Source of the DNA: Chrysoperla carnea
Lineage: Eukaryota; Arthropoda; Insecta; Neuroptera; Chrysopidae
Direction: 5' to 3'
Assembly: GCF_905475395.1 (NCBI RefSeq)
Contig: NC_058337.1
Location: 28,358,983 to 28,422,982 of the forward strand
DNA length: 64,000 nt
The translations under genes and the position numbers were made by a program. Shown in pieces: positions 50,001 through 60,712 of this stretch (position 1 is the stretch's first letter; each line of letters begins with the position of its first letter). The notes beneath the pieces were generated by a model. It worked only from the letters and a program-made list of their open reading frames with translations. It ran no database searches and was not told the origin of the DNA.

Positions 50001-53000
50001 GGTTGCAAAAATTTTATAACATCGATCTTTTACTCGACGTAATTGGAATATTAAGTTTACCTATACCTTCTTACGGTCGAACGACTATCCATTGAGCCAA
50101 CATCATACATCATTGGAAAAGCATTATTTTCTGAAAAACCATTATGCGATGGTAACGGTGACGGCGGCACAATATGTGACAAATTGAGCGTTTTTTCTGG
50201 CTGATCAGGAAACTTTGGAAGAGCATTTTTAGGCTTTTCTGGGACGCAACGAAATGATTTTCTTAAAGAATGACCAAGTTGTTTACTTGGTGATTTGTAC
50301 GTAGAATATTCCTTCACTTGATGCTCATTTGTATGAGAGGCTGAAACACGACCGCGCCAAAAACATTCTTGGCACAGTGTGTAATGTGGACATTTTTGAC
50401 ATCTATATCTGAAATCAAATTTAAAAATATTTAATTCGATATTAAATTATACTTTTGAAGTATTGCAGCTGACCGGCTGTTTTAATTAGCCGCCTTACAA
50501 AAATTGTAAAAAATATAAAAATTTTGACCAAATAATTTTCACAGAAGTGATTTTTAATTTGGATCTCCCCTAACGAAATACTGACTGTTATTTAGTGTTC
50601 CTTGTATGCATCCAAATTTAAATAGTATCCTTACCTAAACCCTGTGAAATTTTCTCTTTGACAAGCATCACAAGTTGTTGGATGAACAACATTCTCCACA
50701 CTAGCTAAACGGTGAAACAATGGTAACCAAACAAGTGGTGCCGGACCGGGATCAGACATCATACAATCCATAAAATCATTCACCGTAATTTTTGCATTGT
50801 TTGGAAAAATAGTTGAACCTAAATTTTCAGTATACTTAAATGACGGTGACTCATACACGGATGCAGGTAACGATAAAATATCTTGTAAAAACTCATTAAA
50901 TTTCCATGGTACCAACAGTCCATTATTATCGGATATTAACGAAAATATATATCTTAATTTATCCATTAATTTACCAGCACTTATTGTGGCTAGTGCTATT
51001 TTAACAGAAAATACACGAATTTTTCCAACATTATCAACTGTAGCATATGCAGACAATAACCAATTTAATAGTAAGGCTGATGATTGATCGACCATTACTT
51101 GTTGCGATTGAGGTAAACGTTTATTTAAATTATGAAATAATGAACAAAGTAATGTTTCCAATCGGGCAATACTTAATTCACAATTTGGTTCTAATGTATT
51201 TAATGCATGCTCACGAAATGCTTCAATTACATTCCAAATGTCCACTACATTTACTGAAATACAAAGATTCAAAAGAACATTAATCTACAAAACGAGCAGA
51301 ACGATTTTACAACGTATACAGCTCCATGTATAACAGACACACTCACTCATTAATCTGTACAAATTCCAACCCACTTATACATATACTAAAAAAATGCGGT
51401 TTTTTTACTTTTGACGTGGAATAACTTGAAAGTTTCGAAAAAATCAATATATTCTTACTTCAATTTCAAAACAATTGTTGTTTAAATAAAAAATATTGAT
51501 TATGTAAAACAAATTAATAGAAAATATTAAATGGTATGAAAAGTGGATAAATTACACGTAGCCTACAGTATATCAGATGTGGTTTAGTGATTAGAGCGTA
51601 CGCTCAGAAAATAAACTGTTTGAGTTTTATGCCTGTGTAATTTGTATTTCTCGATAAATTATGGTCTTTTATATAAATAATTAACCTTTGAAATACATTC
51701 AGTTAACATAAAGAGATTGGTTGTGTTTAGTTGAGATGAGCGCTCACAGCACTGAGCCTAAGACAGTTTGAATTACAGGCAATTTTATATATGTAATTGC
51801 AAAGATATATATGTAATTGCGATACTAATTTTTTAACAAAATAGTGTTCTGAAAATAATTTGAAAACATTAACAACACTCATGTTTTTCACACAAAAAAA
51901 TTTTAGAAAAATATCAATCATTCCAAGAAATGAACCATTTTCAATGGTTCTATAACTTGTCTTCACGGTTTTTGCTAGCTAGAGCTACAAATTTAGTAAT
52001 AGGCAAAGAAAACATAGGATAGTTGCAATACTCATTTTTAACAGGTTAGTTCTTGAAAGTAATTTTTTTTTTTTAATTTGATGATCGGAATTTTCGAAAG
52101 GAAGTGTCACATTTACTTTCACAGTGCGTAACTTAGTTCAAAATTTTCGAACGAGAATCTATAAAAGTGCATTCATCTAAACAGTGTTGGTAAAGAAAAC
52201 AATAAGTTTTTATTAAAATGTTTAAATTCACTAGTGTCCAATTTCTTTTGAAAATCGCGGATAATGCGTAAACTTTTGAATACATGTTGGATTTTTTGCG
52301 AAATAATATTAGCATCCCTTGTATGCACTCAAAATTCTTGGAAAATTATAAGATAACTTTTCTCATATTTCAACCCTCCACACAAAGCAATAGAAATTAA
52401 TACAAAATTTCACCTTCTTATTCAAAAACTACAAATTACACCATTCGTATGTGTTATAGATGATTCCGATAAAAGCAACTTTTGTCATGATATACATATG
52501 TTCGAAATTTCGCAAACATTTGAATTTTTTCTGTTAAAATTTATATTCCTTAAGACAGTATTTAACAAGCTAATTAGTTATTTTAAGTGGAAGGCTTCCC
52601 AATACAATTTCAATAAAATATTATAAATTATAAAAATATATGTGTTTTCTTGCGAAACATTTCGCATTATTTTTTTTCTCTTAAATTTGACTTTTTTAGA
52701 GAATCTAAACTACAGTCTAGAATAAAATGTCATTTTGGGAATAATGATTTCAGCCAAAAAAACTTATCGTTATATCCTTCCTGAATATAAAATTTTAATG
52801 GTATTAAACGATTTTCATTTATGAGACATTTAACTATCTAATCCAAATAAACTATCTATCCGAATCTTTTAATAGTTGTAGTTTCGGTTAAATTTTTACA
52901 TTTAATTCAATAATTTTTTATCTCTTCCTACGAAATAGGCTCAAACTATTTTTAGACATCTTCCTAGCCTTATATATTCCACACGAATAACACATAAAAT

Positions 53001-53329
53001 CACGCCCTAAATATTTTGTCCACATCTTTAATTACACCCAGTACATAAACTTTTCACACTAAATCACAAACAATACATGATATTTAATAATAAAAATTTG
53101 TAAACATACAATTTGTCTTCTTCTGAATAAATCGTAATTTACAAGCAGTTCGATACGATGCAAATCGAATTAAATCAAAGTTATTCACTTGCATTTCATG
53201 TAAAAATGCAAGACGGTGATCATTTGTAGGTATACGTCCTGGTCCCATATTATCCCCATGATTATTCCCATCGGATCCATCCATTGGATCTATTAAGGAT
53301 AAACGTTCTAGTCCCTGTTGTACTTGCAT
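42836..53329 (-). CDS. Dyb: Dystrobrevin, ten coding exons
   Basis: Exons, 5' to 3': 53329-53110, 51253-50635, 50408-50061, 49984-49906, 49495-49205, 48875-48635, 47642-47550, 44081-44043, 43428-43283 and 42874-42836. All have GT/AG borders and agreeing phases; the coding length is 2115 bases, 704 aa. Domain order is that of dystrobrevins: EF-hand-like region (about 20-255), ZZ zinc finger (268-309), linker with the conserved [19 protein letters not shown], coiled coil (about 430-515), a second conserved block [20 protein letters not shown] (about 604-623), and a short C-terminal coil. Dystrobrevin is a cytoplasmic member of the dystrophin-associated complex and binds dystrophin through the coiled coil and syntrophins nearby. 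The start codon opens [15 protein letters not shown]. Intron 7 is the longest (3.5 kb). Confidence 0.93.
48635..48875 (-). CDS. Dyb: Dystrobrevin exon 6, with read-through stop in the donor
   Basis: The first half is low-complexity, Ser/Pro then Gln/Met-rich ([18 protein letters not shown]). It ends in the conserved [10 protein letters not shown]. The donor is ATGG|GTTAGT: if it is not spliced, the next codons read GGT TAG, so intron retention would end the protein at once after ...SSSMG (600 aa). A short isoform lacking the C-terminal block is therefore possible. Confidence 0.85.
49205..49495 (-). CDS. Dyb: Dystrobrevin exon 5, coiled coil
   Basis: It codes residues 423-519 with long uninterrupted heptads: [20 protein letters not shown], then [20 protein letters not shown] and [20 protein letters not shown]. 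This is the dystrophin-binding coiled-coil pair. Exon 4 (49984-49906) just upstream carries the conserved [17 protein letters not shown]. Confidence 0.93.
50061..50408 (-). CDS. Dyb: Dystrobrevin exon 3, ZZ zinc finger and linker, with tandem donors
   Basis: It completes the ZZ finger: C283, C286, C292, C295, H305 and H309 follow C268 and C271 of the previous exon, so all eight ligands are present. After [20 protein letters not shown] comes the conserved linker [16 protein letters not shown]. Two donors 6 bases apart (after 50067 and after 50061) keep the frame and differ by two residues; both fit a GT consensus. Confidence 0.92.
50635..51253 (-). CDS. Dyb: Dystrobrevin exon 2, EF-hand-like region
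   Basis: This exon codes residues 74-279 and opens with [18 protein letters not shown], one of the most conserved dystrophin/dystrobrevin segments. [17 protein letters not shown] and [17 protein letters not shown] follow in the EF-hand-like fold, then [20 protein letters not shown] leading into the first ZZ cysteines (C268-X2-C271). The acceptor TTTCAG and donor GTAAGG are both strong. The preceding intron is 1.9 kb and shows no recognised element. Confidence 0.93.
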
Positions 53330-54523
53330 TTTGTTTTTAAAATTTTATTCAAAAACTAAAAACGATAATAAAATACATATTTAAAAGGATATTCTTAGGT
53401 TATTTAAATTTAATACGTAGATTTTTTTTCTACTTACTTCATAAAATATTCGAAAAGTCTTAAGTAGGTGTGTTTATAACATTACATAGTTCCAAGATTT
53501 ATAAATATTAAAAATGTTACGATGTATTTTAAATAATAAATGTTTTTCAATTATTTTCTATAATAAAACTTTTGTATAAATCCTGAGACTAATGGATTTT
53601 AAAATGGCGCACAGATTTTTATGATTTATTTCATCTTATTACGGATAAAGTTAAATAAAATAAAATTTAAAAAAAAAACTTTGACAGTTTTTAATTGAAA
53701 TAAATAACATATTCAGAACATATTCTTGAAAGTTATTGATTATTATAAACACTTCTATATATAAGGGGTGTATACAGAATGTTTACTGTAAAATTGGATT
53801 TTTATACATAGAAGAATACCTAATAACATGCATGTTAAAATCTTTTTATTGCATGTTATATTTTGTTTTATTTAATACAGGGTGTACAATAATCAACTTT
53901 CAAAATTCTCTGATAACACAGGTCTGCGACTAAAAAACTGCATAGGATTTTTTTACATTTTCTTATAGAATTTGACCTCCCAATAACAGGAAAAATATTC
54001 AAAACATTATATCACATAGGTTTTTTTAGATATTAGTCACAACATAAACTAGTCTTAAAGTGAAATGTAAAATCTCAAAAACTGTATGGTCAAATGTATC
54101 TTGACTGAAAATTAATTACAGTATTATGATTCGGTGATATAATTATATTAACTTCACTATATCTCATTACTTTCTGGTAGATCTAATGATTTCTCGGAAC
54201 TTTGAGCTGAACATTCTATGTGTAAGTTGATGAACTAATGCTAAAAAATTATTGTCTTTGAATTTATTAGACTAACAATTAGGATCCAATATGGTCACAA
54301 AAAATCGAGTTTATTTGATAGAAAGTTTCTAAGAAATTACCTTTGTATATCATTTTATCGAAATTGAAAACAAAAATTCATAGCAATTTTTCACAATTGT
54401 AAAAAATCAGAAATAATTTTTTGTCTCAGAATTTGATAAAACTGAGTATGTAGAGTAATTTTAACCCAACCTACATATTTAAGCGTCAAGTGAATTGGAT
54501 TTTTGAGTCTTTTTTACTCCATA
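53330..54523. other. Dystrobrevin upstream region
   Basis: It contains the 5' flank of dystrobrevin. No further exon or gene is recognised; short frames (for example 53736-53933) have no motif. Confidence 0.4.
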
Positions 54524-55266
54524 TATCATATAGCACAACAGTGCGTTAGCGTAGAATAAGTAAAATGGAAAATTGAAAGGGTAATGTATGATGATGATGA
54601 TGATGTATATGTGAAATGTCAATGTTTTTGTTGTGACTATATATACAGGACGTCAAATAGCCCTTTTTCACACCCTTATATCTCAGAAACTACTTGAGCT
54701 ATAATGTTGCGCTTTTCAACTTAAGTAGATATATACACTGGGACGCCGTAAATCAAAGCTCACGTTCACGGCTCTCATCGTTTCCGAGCAATAACGCGTC
54801 AAAAAACGGCCACGCCCCGAAATTTTGTTGCTGACTGATATAAATTCACAGCAAAACTGAGAAATGGTAGAAAGATGCGGTTTTCATTAAAATAAATTAG
54901 AGAAAAATCATACCCCAGAAAAAATACCAAATATCAAAATTTTTAACGGGAAATGGGAAATTTCGCTAATTAAAAGTGCATTTTAAGCCCTATTAAAAAT
55001 ACATGGTAAAATATGAACCAATCAGAAGGCTAGTTTTTTTTCCTATACAATTTGTATGGTAAAACTTAAATACGCTTAAAAATTTGTTATTTATATAATT
55101 TTAATTAAATATTGATTAAATTTGAATAAATATTAAATAAATAATCAAAAATTATCTGTGTATTTCAATATTTCCAACTCAAAATATTATAAAAATTAGA
55201 TTAAATATTTCGTATACACTAGGACCCTATGAAATTCAAAGTACCATGTAGAAAACACATAAAAAT
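54524..55266. repeat. Direct repeat A flanking the H2A copy
   Basis: About 743 bp closely similar, in the same orientation, to 57302-58052. Shared landmarks in order are TATCATATAGCAC, GACTATATATACAGGACGTC, ATCTCAGAAACTACTTGAGC, TCACGTTCACGGCTCTCATC, ACGCGTCAAAAAACGGCCAC, GAACCAATCAGAAGGCTAG and AAAGTACCATGTAGAAAACA. The two differ by scattered substitutions and small indels (for example the number of GATGAT units). No open frame spans it. Class unknown: a transposon, an LTR-like pair or duplicated histone spacer are all possible. Confidence 0.85.
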
Positions 55267-56568
55267 TAAATAGTATTTCTAATTTACTGTTGTAGTAAAC
55301 ATGATTTATTTTTTCAATTTCTATAATATATAAAATAATAAATTATAAATTTAATAATAATATTTATTTTATAAATTAAAATATATTTAATTTTTTTATT
55401 AACAATTATTAATAAACATAGTTTAATATTAATTATTTCAACCATACAAAACAATAATATTTTCAAGGTAAACTTAAAAAGTAAATGTTTTTAGTTTTTA
55501 GTATTTATTTAATATTGATTTATTATAAATTATTAGTATATAAATAATTAAAAAATTTAATATATATAAATATATATATTATAGTATAAGATTTCATTAT
55601 TAGAAAAACTTTTTTTGTCAATAATGAAAACGTATTATTATGAAATGTGTTAATCGAACATTGACAAAATATATTTCATTAGAAAATACTTTTATTTATG
55701 CATTAATATCAATAATTAACTATTAAATTAATTTTTTCATAATTATATAAAGAAATTTTATACTGATATAAGTATTTATATATTATAATATTTATTTTAA
55801 ATATCAAAAAAATTTATGACAAAATATAGTATTAGAGTATTTGTTGAGAGTAATATCATTTATAAATTTATCTTGTTAATCAAATTTTTTGTTACTTAAC
55901 TTATGTATTGAGAAAATATATAATATTATTTATATAATTGAAATATAATTGACATAAAATCTTACAAATGAAATTTTATTAATATGTATCAAATGAAGAG
56001 AGTAACGTATTGATATAATATCAAAGGATACTGATTATTTAAAAAAAGAATACGTCATATATTGTTTGTGTAACGAAGTCCACTTGGTCATCTAGTTTAA
56101 AATGACATTTTCAATAGAAAGTTTATATGCTTTTTTTTTTCTTTTATCATTAAACAAATGAATTGAAATTTAATTCAATCAAATTTGATAATAATTTTAT
56201 TAAAATTTTTCCTTTTAAAAAATATTTTGTGATGTTGTGATAATATGTATTAAAACAAGTGCATCCTGATACTTTTATCTCTAGTAAAGCTATGAGTATT
56301 ATGAACAGTTTTGTTATCTAATGATATTATTTTGATAATATTTTGTGAATATTCTTATAATATTTTGTCTAAATATCATCATAATATGACATAAATATCA
56401 TTATAATATGTTACCTAAATGTCATCATAATATGATGAATTATTTTCATAATAACATATAAAAAAAAAGAATCATTAATTTATAATTATTTAAAATTGAT
56501 TCTTTAAAAAAATATTATAATATATTATTTATAAAAATAATTTTTACTCTTATTTTAAATAAATTTGT
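55267..56568. other. Extremely AT-rich spacer
   Basis: About 1.3 kb with almost no G or C. Around 56360-56450 an irregular tandem pattern of ATCATCATAATATGAC-like units is visible. There is no coding signal. Confidence 0.6.
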
Positions 56569-56587
56569 GGCCTTTTATTAAAAGGCC
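56569..56587 (-). terminator. Hairpin in the position of a histone 3' stem-loop
   Basis: On the minus strand GGCCTTTTAATAAAAGGCC forms an 8-bp stem with a 3-base loop, 47 bases past the H2A stop and followed by ACAAA. Replication-dependent histone mRNAs end in a GGYYYTTHTHARRRCC stem-loop at this place. The 5' GGCC and 3' GGCC agree, but the loop does not match the usual four-base loop, so it is either a degenerate or a divergent version. Confidence 0.55.
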
Positions 56588-56634
56588 TATGATCGATGTA
56601 TTATTATTATAAAAATTAATGCAATGTTTTTAAT

Positions 56635-57008
56635 TTATGCTTTCTTTTCAGTTTTCTTTGGTAATAACACTGCTTGAATGTTTGGTAATACACCACCTTG
56701 AGCAATTGTTACACCAGATAAAAATTTATTTAATTCTTCATCATTACGAATTGCCAATTGTAAATGACGTAGAATGATACGTGTTTTTTGTTATCACGGG
56801 CAGCATTACCAGCTAACTCGAGAACTTCTGCAGCCAAATATTCCATAACAGCAGCCAAATATACTGGGGCACCAGCACCTACTCGTTCAGCATAATTTCC
56901 TTTTCGTAATAATCTGTAAATTCTTCCAACAGGAAATTGTAATCCTGCTCGGCTTGATCTTGACTTTGCCTTTCCCTTAACTTTACCACCTTTACCTCGT
57001 CCAGACAT
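56635..57008 (-). pseudogene. H2A: Histone H2A copy with frameshift and altered core residues
   Basis: The reading starts [20 protein letters not shown] and follows insect replication-dependent H2A to AARDNKK. There one A is missing from an A run (T run 56784-56789 on the plus strand), shifting the frame. After the shift the H2A match resumes to [11 protein letters not shown] and a TAA stop; with that base the length would be the usual 124 residues. Three positions that are nearly invariant in H2A are changed: GRIYRLL (normally His), IILRHL (normally Pro) and NKFLSG (normally Leu). Two of these are C-to-T type changes. The broken frame could be a homopolymer error, but the three replacements favour a decaying copy. 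It is intronless, as H2A genes are, and no other histone gene is nearby. Confidence 0.88.
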
Positions 57009-57157
57009 AGCGAATAAATTTATTTAATTAATATTTTTTTTTTGTAAATATAATCACACAGATGTGTACGTTACGGGGATTGTAACATAAATGTTTAAAA
57101 TGTTATTTGGGTATTTTAATTTATAATATTTATAAAATATAAAACTTTAAAAATGAA

Positions 57158-57189
57158 CCAATCACCTTATAGTATTATTTTCAGCCAAT
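57158..57189. promoter_or_regulatory. Paired CCAAT boxes upstream of H2A
   Basis: CCAATCA occurs at 57158-57164 and again at 57185-57191, roughly 150 and 180 bases ahead of the H2A start. Paired CCAAT boxes are common in histone promoters. The same GAACCAATCA phrase is also inside both flanking direct repeats (about 55016 and 57803). Confidence 0.45.
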
Positions 57190-57301
57190 CAGAGAGTAGT
57201 ATTCATTTTTATTGTAATATCTATCTTCGCGTATATAGTACGGTAGTTGTATACACGACACGCTCATACATATACTGACTGTTGTTCTGTAACTATCTGT
57301 G

Positions 57302-58052
57302 TATCATATAGCACAGCAGTGCGAATCGTAGATTAGTTTAAAATGGAAAATCGAAAATTGAAAGTGTAATGTATGATGATGTATATGTGAATGTATATGT
57401 GAAATGTGTATGCTTTTGCTGTGACTATATATACAGGACGTCAAATAGCCCTTTTTCACACCCTTATATCTCAGAAACTACTTGAGCTATAATGTTGCGC
57501 TTTTCAACTTAAGGAGATATATACCCTGGGACGCCGTAAATCAAAGCTCACGTTCACGGCTCTCATCGTTTCCGAGCAATAACGCGTCAAAAAACGGCCA
57601 CGCCCCGAAATTTTGTTACTGACTGACATAAATTCACAGCAAAACTGAGAAATGATAGAAAGATGCGGTTTTCATTAAATTAAATTAGAGAAAAATCATA
57701 CCCCAGAAAAACTTCCAAATATCAAAATTTTTAACGGGAAATGGGAAATTTCGCTAATTAAAAGTGCATTTTTTCCCTATTTAAAAATACATGGGAAAAT
57801 ATGAACCAATCAGAAGGCTAGTTTTTTTTCCTATACAATTTGTATGGTAAAACTTAAATACGCTTAAAAATTTGTTATTTATATAATTTTAATTAAATAT
57901 TGATTAAATTTGAATAAATATTATATAAATATTCAAAAATTAATTGTGTATTTCAATATTTCCAACTTAAAATATTATAAAAATTAAATAAAATATATCT
58001 TATTACTAAGACCCTATGAAATTCAAAGTACCATGTAGAAAACATATTAAAA
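57302..58052. repeat. Direct repeat B flanking the H2A copy
   Basis: The second copy of the roughly 745-bp repeat at 54524-55266, same orientation, start-to-start distance about 2.78 kb. The similarity stops abruptly at both ends, so the spacer with H2A is not itself duplicated. Confidence 0.85.
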
Positions 58053-58087
58053 TTATTATGTTACATTAATTAGGAAAATTTTAATTT

Positions 58088-58360
58088 GCTTTTATAGCGA
58101 AAACTGTAAGAGATAGAACAAAAGTTTAAATGCAAAAAATGTTCCTTGCATAAAATTAAACAATTCTGTATGAAAAATTTTGTTGTAAAGGTAATTGTTT
58201 TCCCGTGAAAAGCAAATAAAGTAAAAAATTAAATTGCAATTTTCGGAAAAACGGTAAGAGATAGAACAAAAGTTTAAATGTAAAAAATGTTCCTTACATA
58301 AAAATAAACAACTTTTGTTTGAAACATTTTTTCGAAAAAACAATCATTTTCCCTCGAGAA
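58088..58360 (-). repeat. Two tandem copies of an R1 internal segment
   Basis: The phrase GTAAGAGATAGAACAAAAGT followed by TTAAATG(C/T)AAAAAATGTTCC appears at about 58108 and again at about 58254, each followed by a TTTTCCC-GAA block. This is only the middle of R1, duplicated in tandem, an arrangement not seen in other copies. Confidence 0.7.
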
Positions 58361-58379
58361 AGTAAATAACCAGTCCTGT

Positions 58380-58944
58380 TTTTTTCGTTAATGCAAAATC
58401 CAACTATTTTTGTCCTTAAATTTAAAAAAAGTATAAATATAATTTCACAAAAAGTTTTAAGCCATTTTGCTTGTATGTCTTGTAGTGTTCACTACTAACG
58501 GTTGCTATGACAACGAATTTTATTTTCTTTAAAACAATGGTATTGTTATGTTCAACAATAAATAATCTTGCAACCCAATTTTGAAGCCGACACCCTCAAT
58601 CGATTACGTTGAAATTTTGTAAGCACGCTGACTTTGAATGACATTGAATTTTTATGGTTGACTTGATCAAATTTTCTCTTCGCTTCCGCCATATTTTGTT
58701 AAATGGGGGGGGGGATGTTATTACTCAATTTTAAAGCAGATATCTTCAACCGATTGAGTTGAAATTTTGTATACACGTTTAGATTTGATAACAAAACATG
58801 GTAAGGTTAGTGTCGTTATTATTTTTCCATCACTTCCACTATAATTGATTTATCTATAAATGATTCAGCTATACCGATTCTAAGGGACTTCTAAATTATA
58901 GAAAGATGCGATTTTGGACATTCGACAGAGACTTGCTTGAATTG
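58380..58944. other. Degenerate repeat region
   Basis: It contains two related phrases, TCAATCGATTACGTTGAAAT (about 58597) and TCAACCGATTGAGTTGAAAT (about 58748), with CGCTTCCGCCATATTTTG and CACTTCCACTATAATT, all in the reverse sense of family B. A GGGGGGGGG run is at about 58707. No gene. Confidence 0.45.
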
Positions 58945-60354
58945 AGGGTCAACCTATGCGCAGTACTATTACATGTAATCCTCGTGTGCGCACAAGCAAT
59001 TTTTAAGGCCTACATGTGCGCAGTAACAAAATATAAATTTAGCGTATGCGCAGTTGCAAGATTCAGGATAAATGCATGCGCACAACTATAATTATTGATT
59101 AATCTGTGGGCACTTCCCGGATATAATACCCAAATATGCGCACTAACAAAATATAAAGTCCCTGTATGTGCAGTTGTAATATTCAGGATCAACCCATGCG
59201 CAGTATTATTACATGTAATCCACATGTGTGCACATGCAATATATAAGGCCTACATATGCGCAGTAGCAAAATATTAACCAAGCTAATGCGCAGTTCTAAG
59301 ATTCAGGTAAAATGCATGCGCAGAACTATCATTTGTGATTAATTTATGCGCATTTTCAATATTTAAGGACCAAATATGCCCATTTACAAAATATAGGGTT
59401 CCCGTTTGCGCAGTTGTAATATTTAGAATCAACCCATGCGCAGTACTACATCATGTAATCCACATGCGTGTACTAGCAATATATAAGGCCTATATACGCG
59501 CAGTAACAAAATATAAATTCAGCGTATGCGTAGTTGTAAGATTCAGGATAAATGCATACGCACAACTATAATTATTGATTAATCTGTGCGCACTTGCCGG
59601 ATATAATACTCAAATATGCGCACTAACAAAATATAAAGTCCCTGTATGCGCAGTTGTAATATTCAGGATCAACATATGCGCAGTACTATTACATGTAATC
59701 CACATGTGCGCACTAGCAATATATAAGGCCAACATATGCGCAGTAGCAAAATATTAATGAAGCTAATGCGCAGTTCTCAGATTCAGGTAAAATGCATGCG
59801 CAGAACTATAATTTGAGATTAATTTATGCGCATTTTCAATATTTAAGGACCAAATATGCCCATTTACAAAATATAAAGTCCCTGTTTGCGCAGTTGTAAT
59901 ATTTAGAATCAACCCATGCGCAGTAATATTTCATGTAATCCACATGCGTGCACTAGCAATGTATTAGGCCTACATACGCGCAGTAATAAAATATAAATTC
60001 AGCGTATGCGTAGTTGTAAGATTTAGGATAAATGCATGGGCCGAACTATAATTTGTGATTAATCTGTACGTACTTCCAATATATAAGACCCAAATATGCA
60101 CACTTACAAAATTTAAGGTCAATGTGTGCGCAGTTGTTGTATTCCAGATTATCCCATGCGCAGAACAATTATATGGGATCAAAGTGTGCGCAATACCAAT
60201 ATATAAGACCCAAATATGCGCACTTACAAAATATAAGGCCCCTGTATGAGCCATTGTAATATTCTGGATCAATCCATGTGCAGAACTATTTTATAAAATC
60301 AAGCTGTGCGTATTACCCATAAATAAGGCCTTAATATTTGCACTTACATAATAT
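58945..60354. repeat. Phased 30-bp tandem array with 480-bp higher-order repeat
   Basis: About 47 monomers of exactly 30 bp, each with a TGCGCA or near-TGCGCA core (58957, 58987, 59017 and so on) followed by alternating AT-rich arms such as GTAATATTCAGGATCAA, AACAAAATATAAAGTC and AGCAATATATAAGGCC. I saw no insertion or deletion across the array. Segments 480 bp apart are nearly identical (59041, 59521 and 60001; 59281 and 59761), and those 240 bp apart are clearly related, so 16 monomers form a higher-order unit. Because 30 is a multiple of three, frames with a 10-residue rhythm (Cys-Ala recurring) stay open on both strands; stop codons interrupt them and I do not regard them as genes. Confidence 0.93.
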
Positions 60355-60712
60355 CTGTCTGTCCGCTTGCACATCTGTCTGCCAACACGATAACTCAAAA
60401 ACGAAAAGAGATATTAAGATGAAATTTTTATAGCGTACTCAGGACGTAAAAAGTGAGGTCAAGTTCGTAAATGATCATTATACGTCAATTGATTTCTGGG
60501 TCTGTGGAACCCATCTTGTAAACCGTTAGAGATATAACAAAAATTTTAATGTAAAAAATATTCCTTATAAAGAAATAACCAACTTTTGCATAAAACATTT
60601 TTTCGAAAACATGACTGTTTACCCATGCGGACGCAAATTAGGCGTAAATTATATAGAATGTATTATATAATAATCAATATCAGTTATATGAAAATGAAAT
60701 TTTCATTATAAT
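60355..60712 (-). mobile_element. R1 interspersed repeat, truncated at the array edge
   Basis: It begins inside the GTCTGTCCG pyrimidine tract of R1 and continues AACGAAAAGAGATATTAAG, AAAAAGTGAGGTCAAGTTC, GTAAACCGTTAGAGATATAA and ATGACTGTTTACCCATGC, fading near 60710. The R1 3' end that should lie to the left is replaced by the 30-bp array. Confidence 0.75.

Noticed and set aside
54524-58052. LTR retrotransposon with H2A inside
   Set aside because: The two direct repeats lack consistent TG...CA ends, a primer binding site and any gag or pol trace between them.
58906-60272. Open frames with Cys-Ala every ten residues in the tandem array, both strands
   Set aside because: They follow automatically from a 30-bp period without indels; they are broken by stops, and frames exist equally on both strands.
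58945-60354. CRISPR array
   Set aside because: Repeat and spacer are not distinct, all 30-mers are related to each other, and the context is an insect genome.
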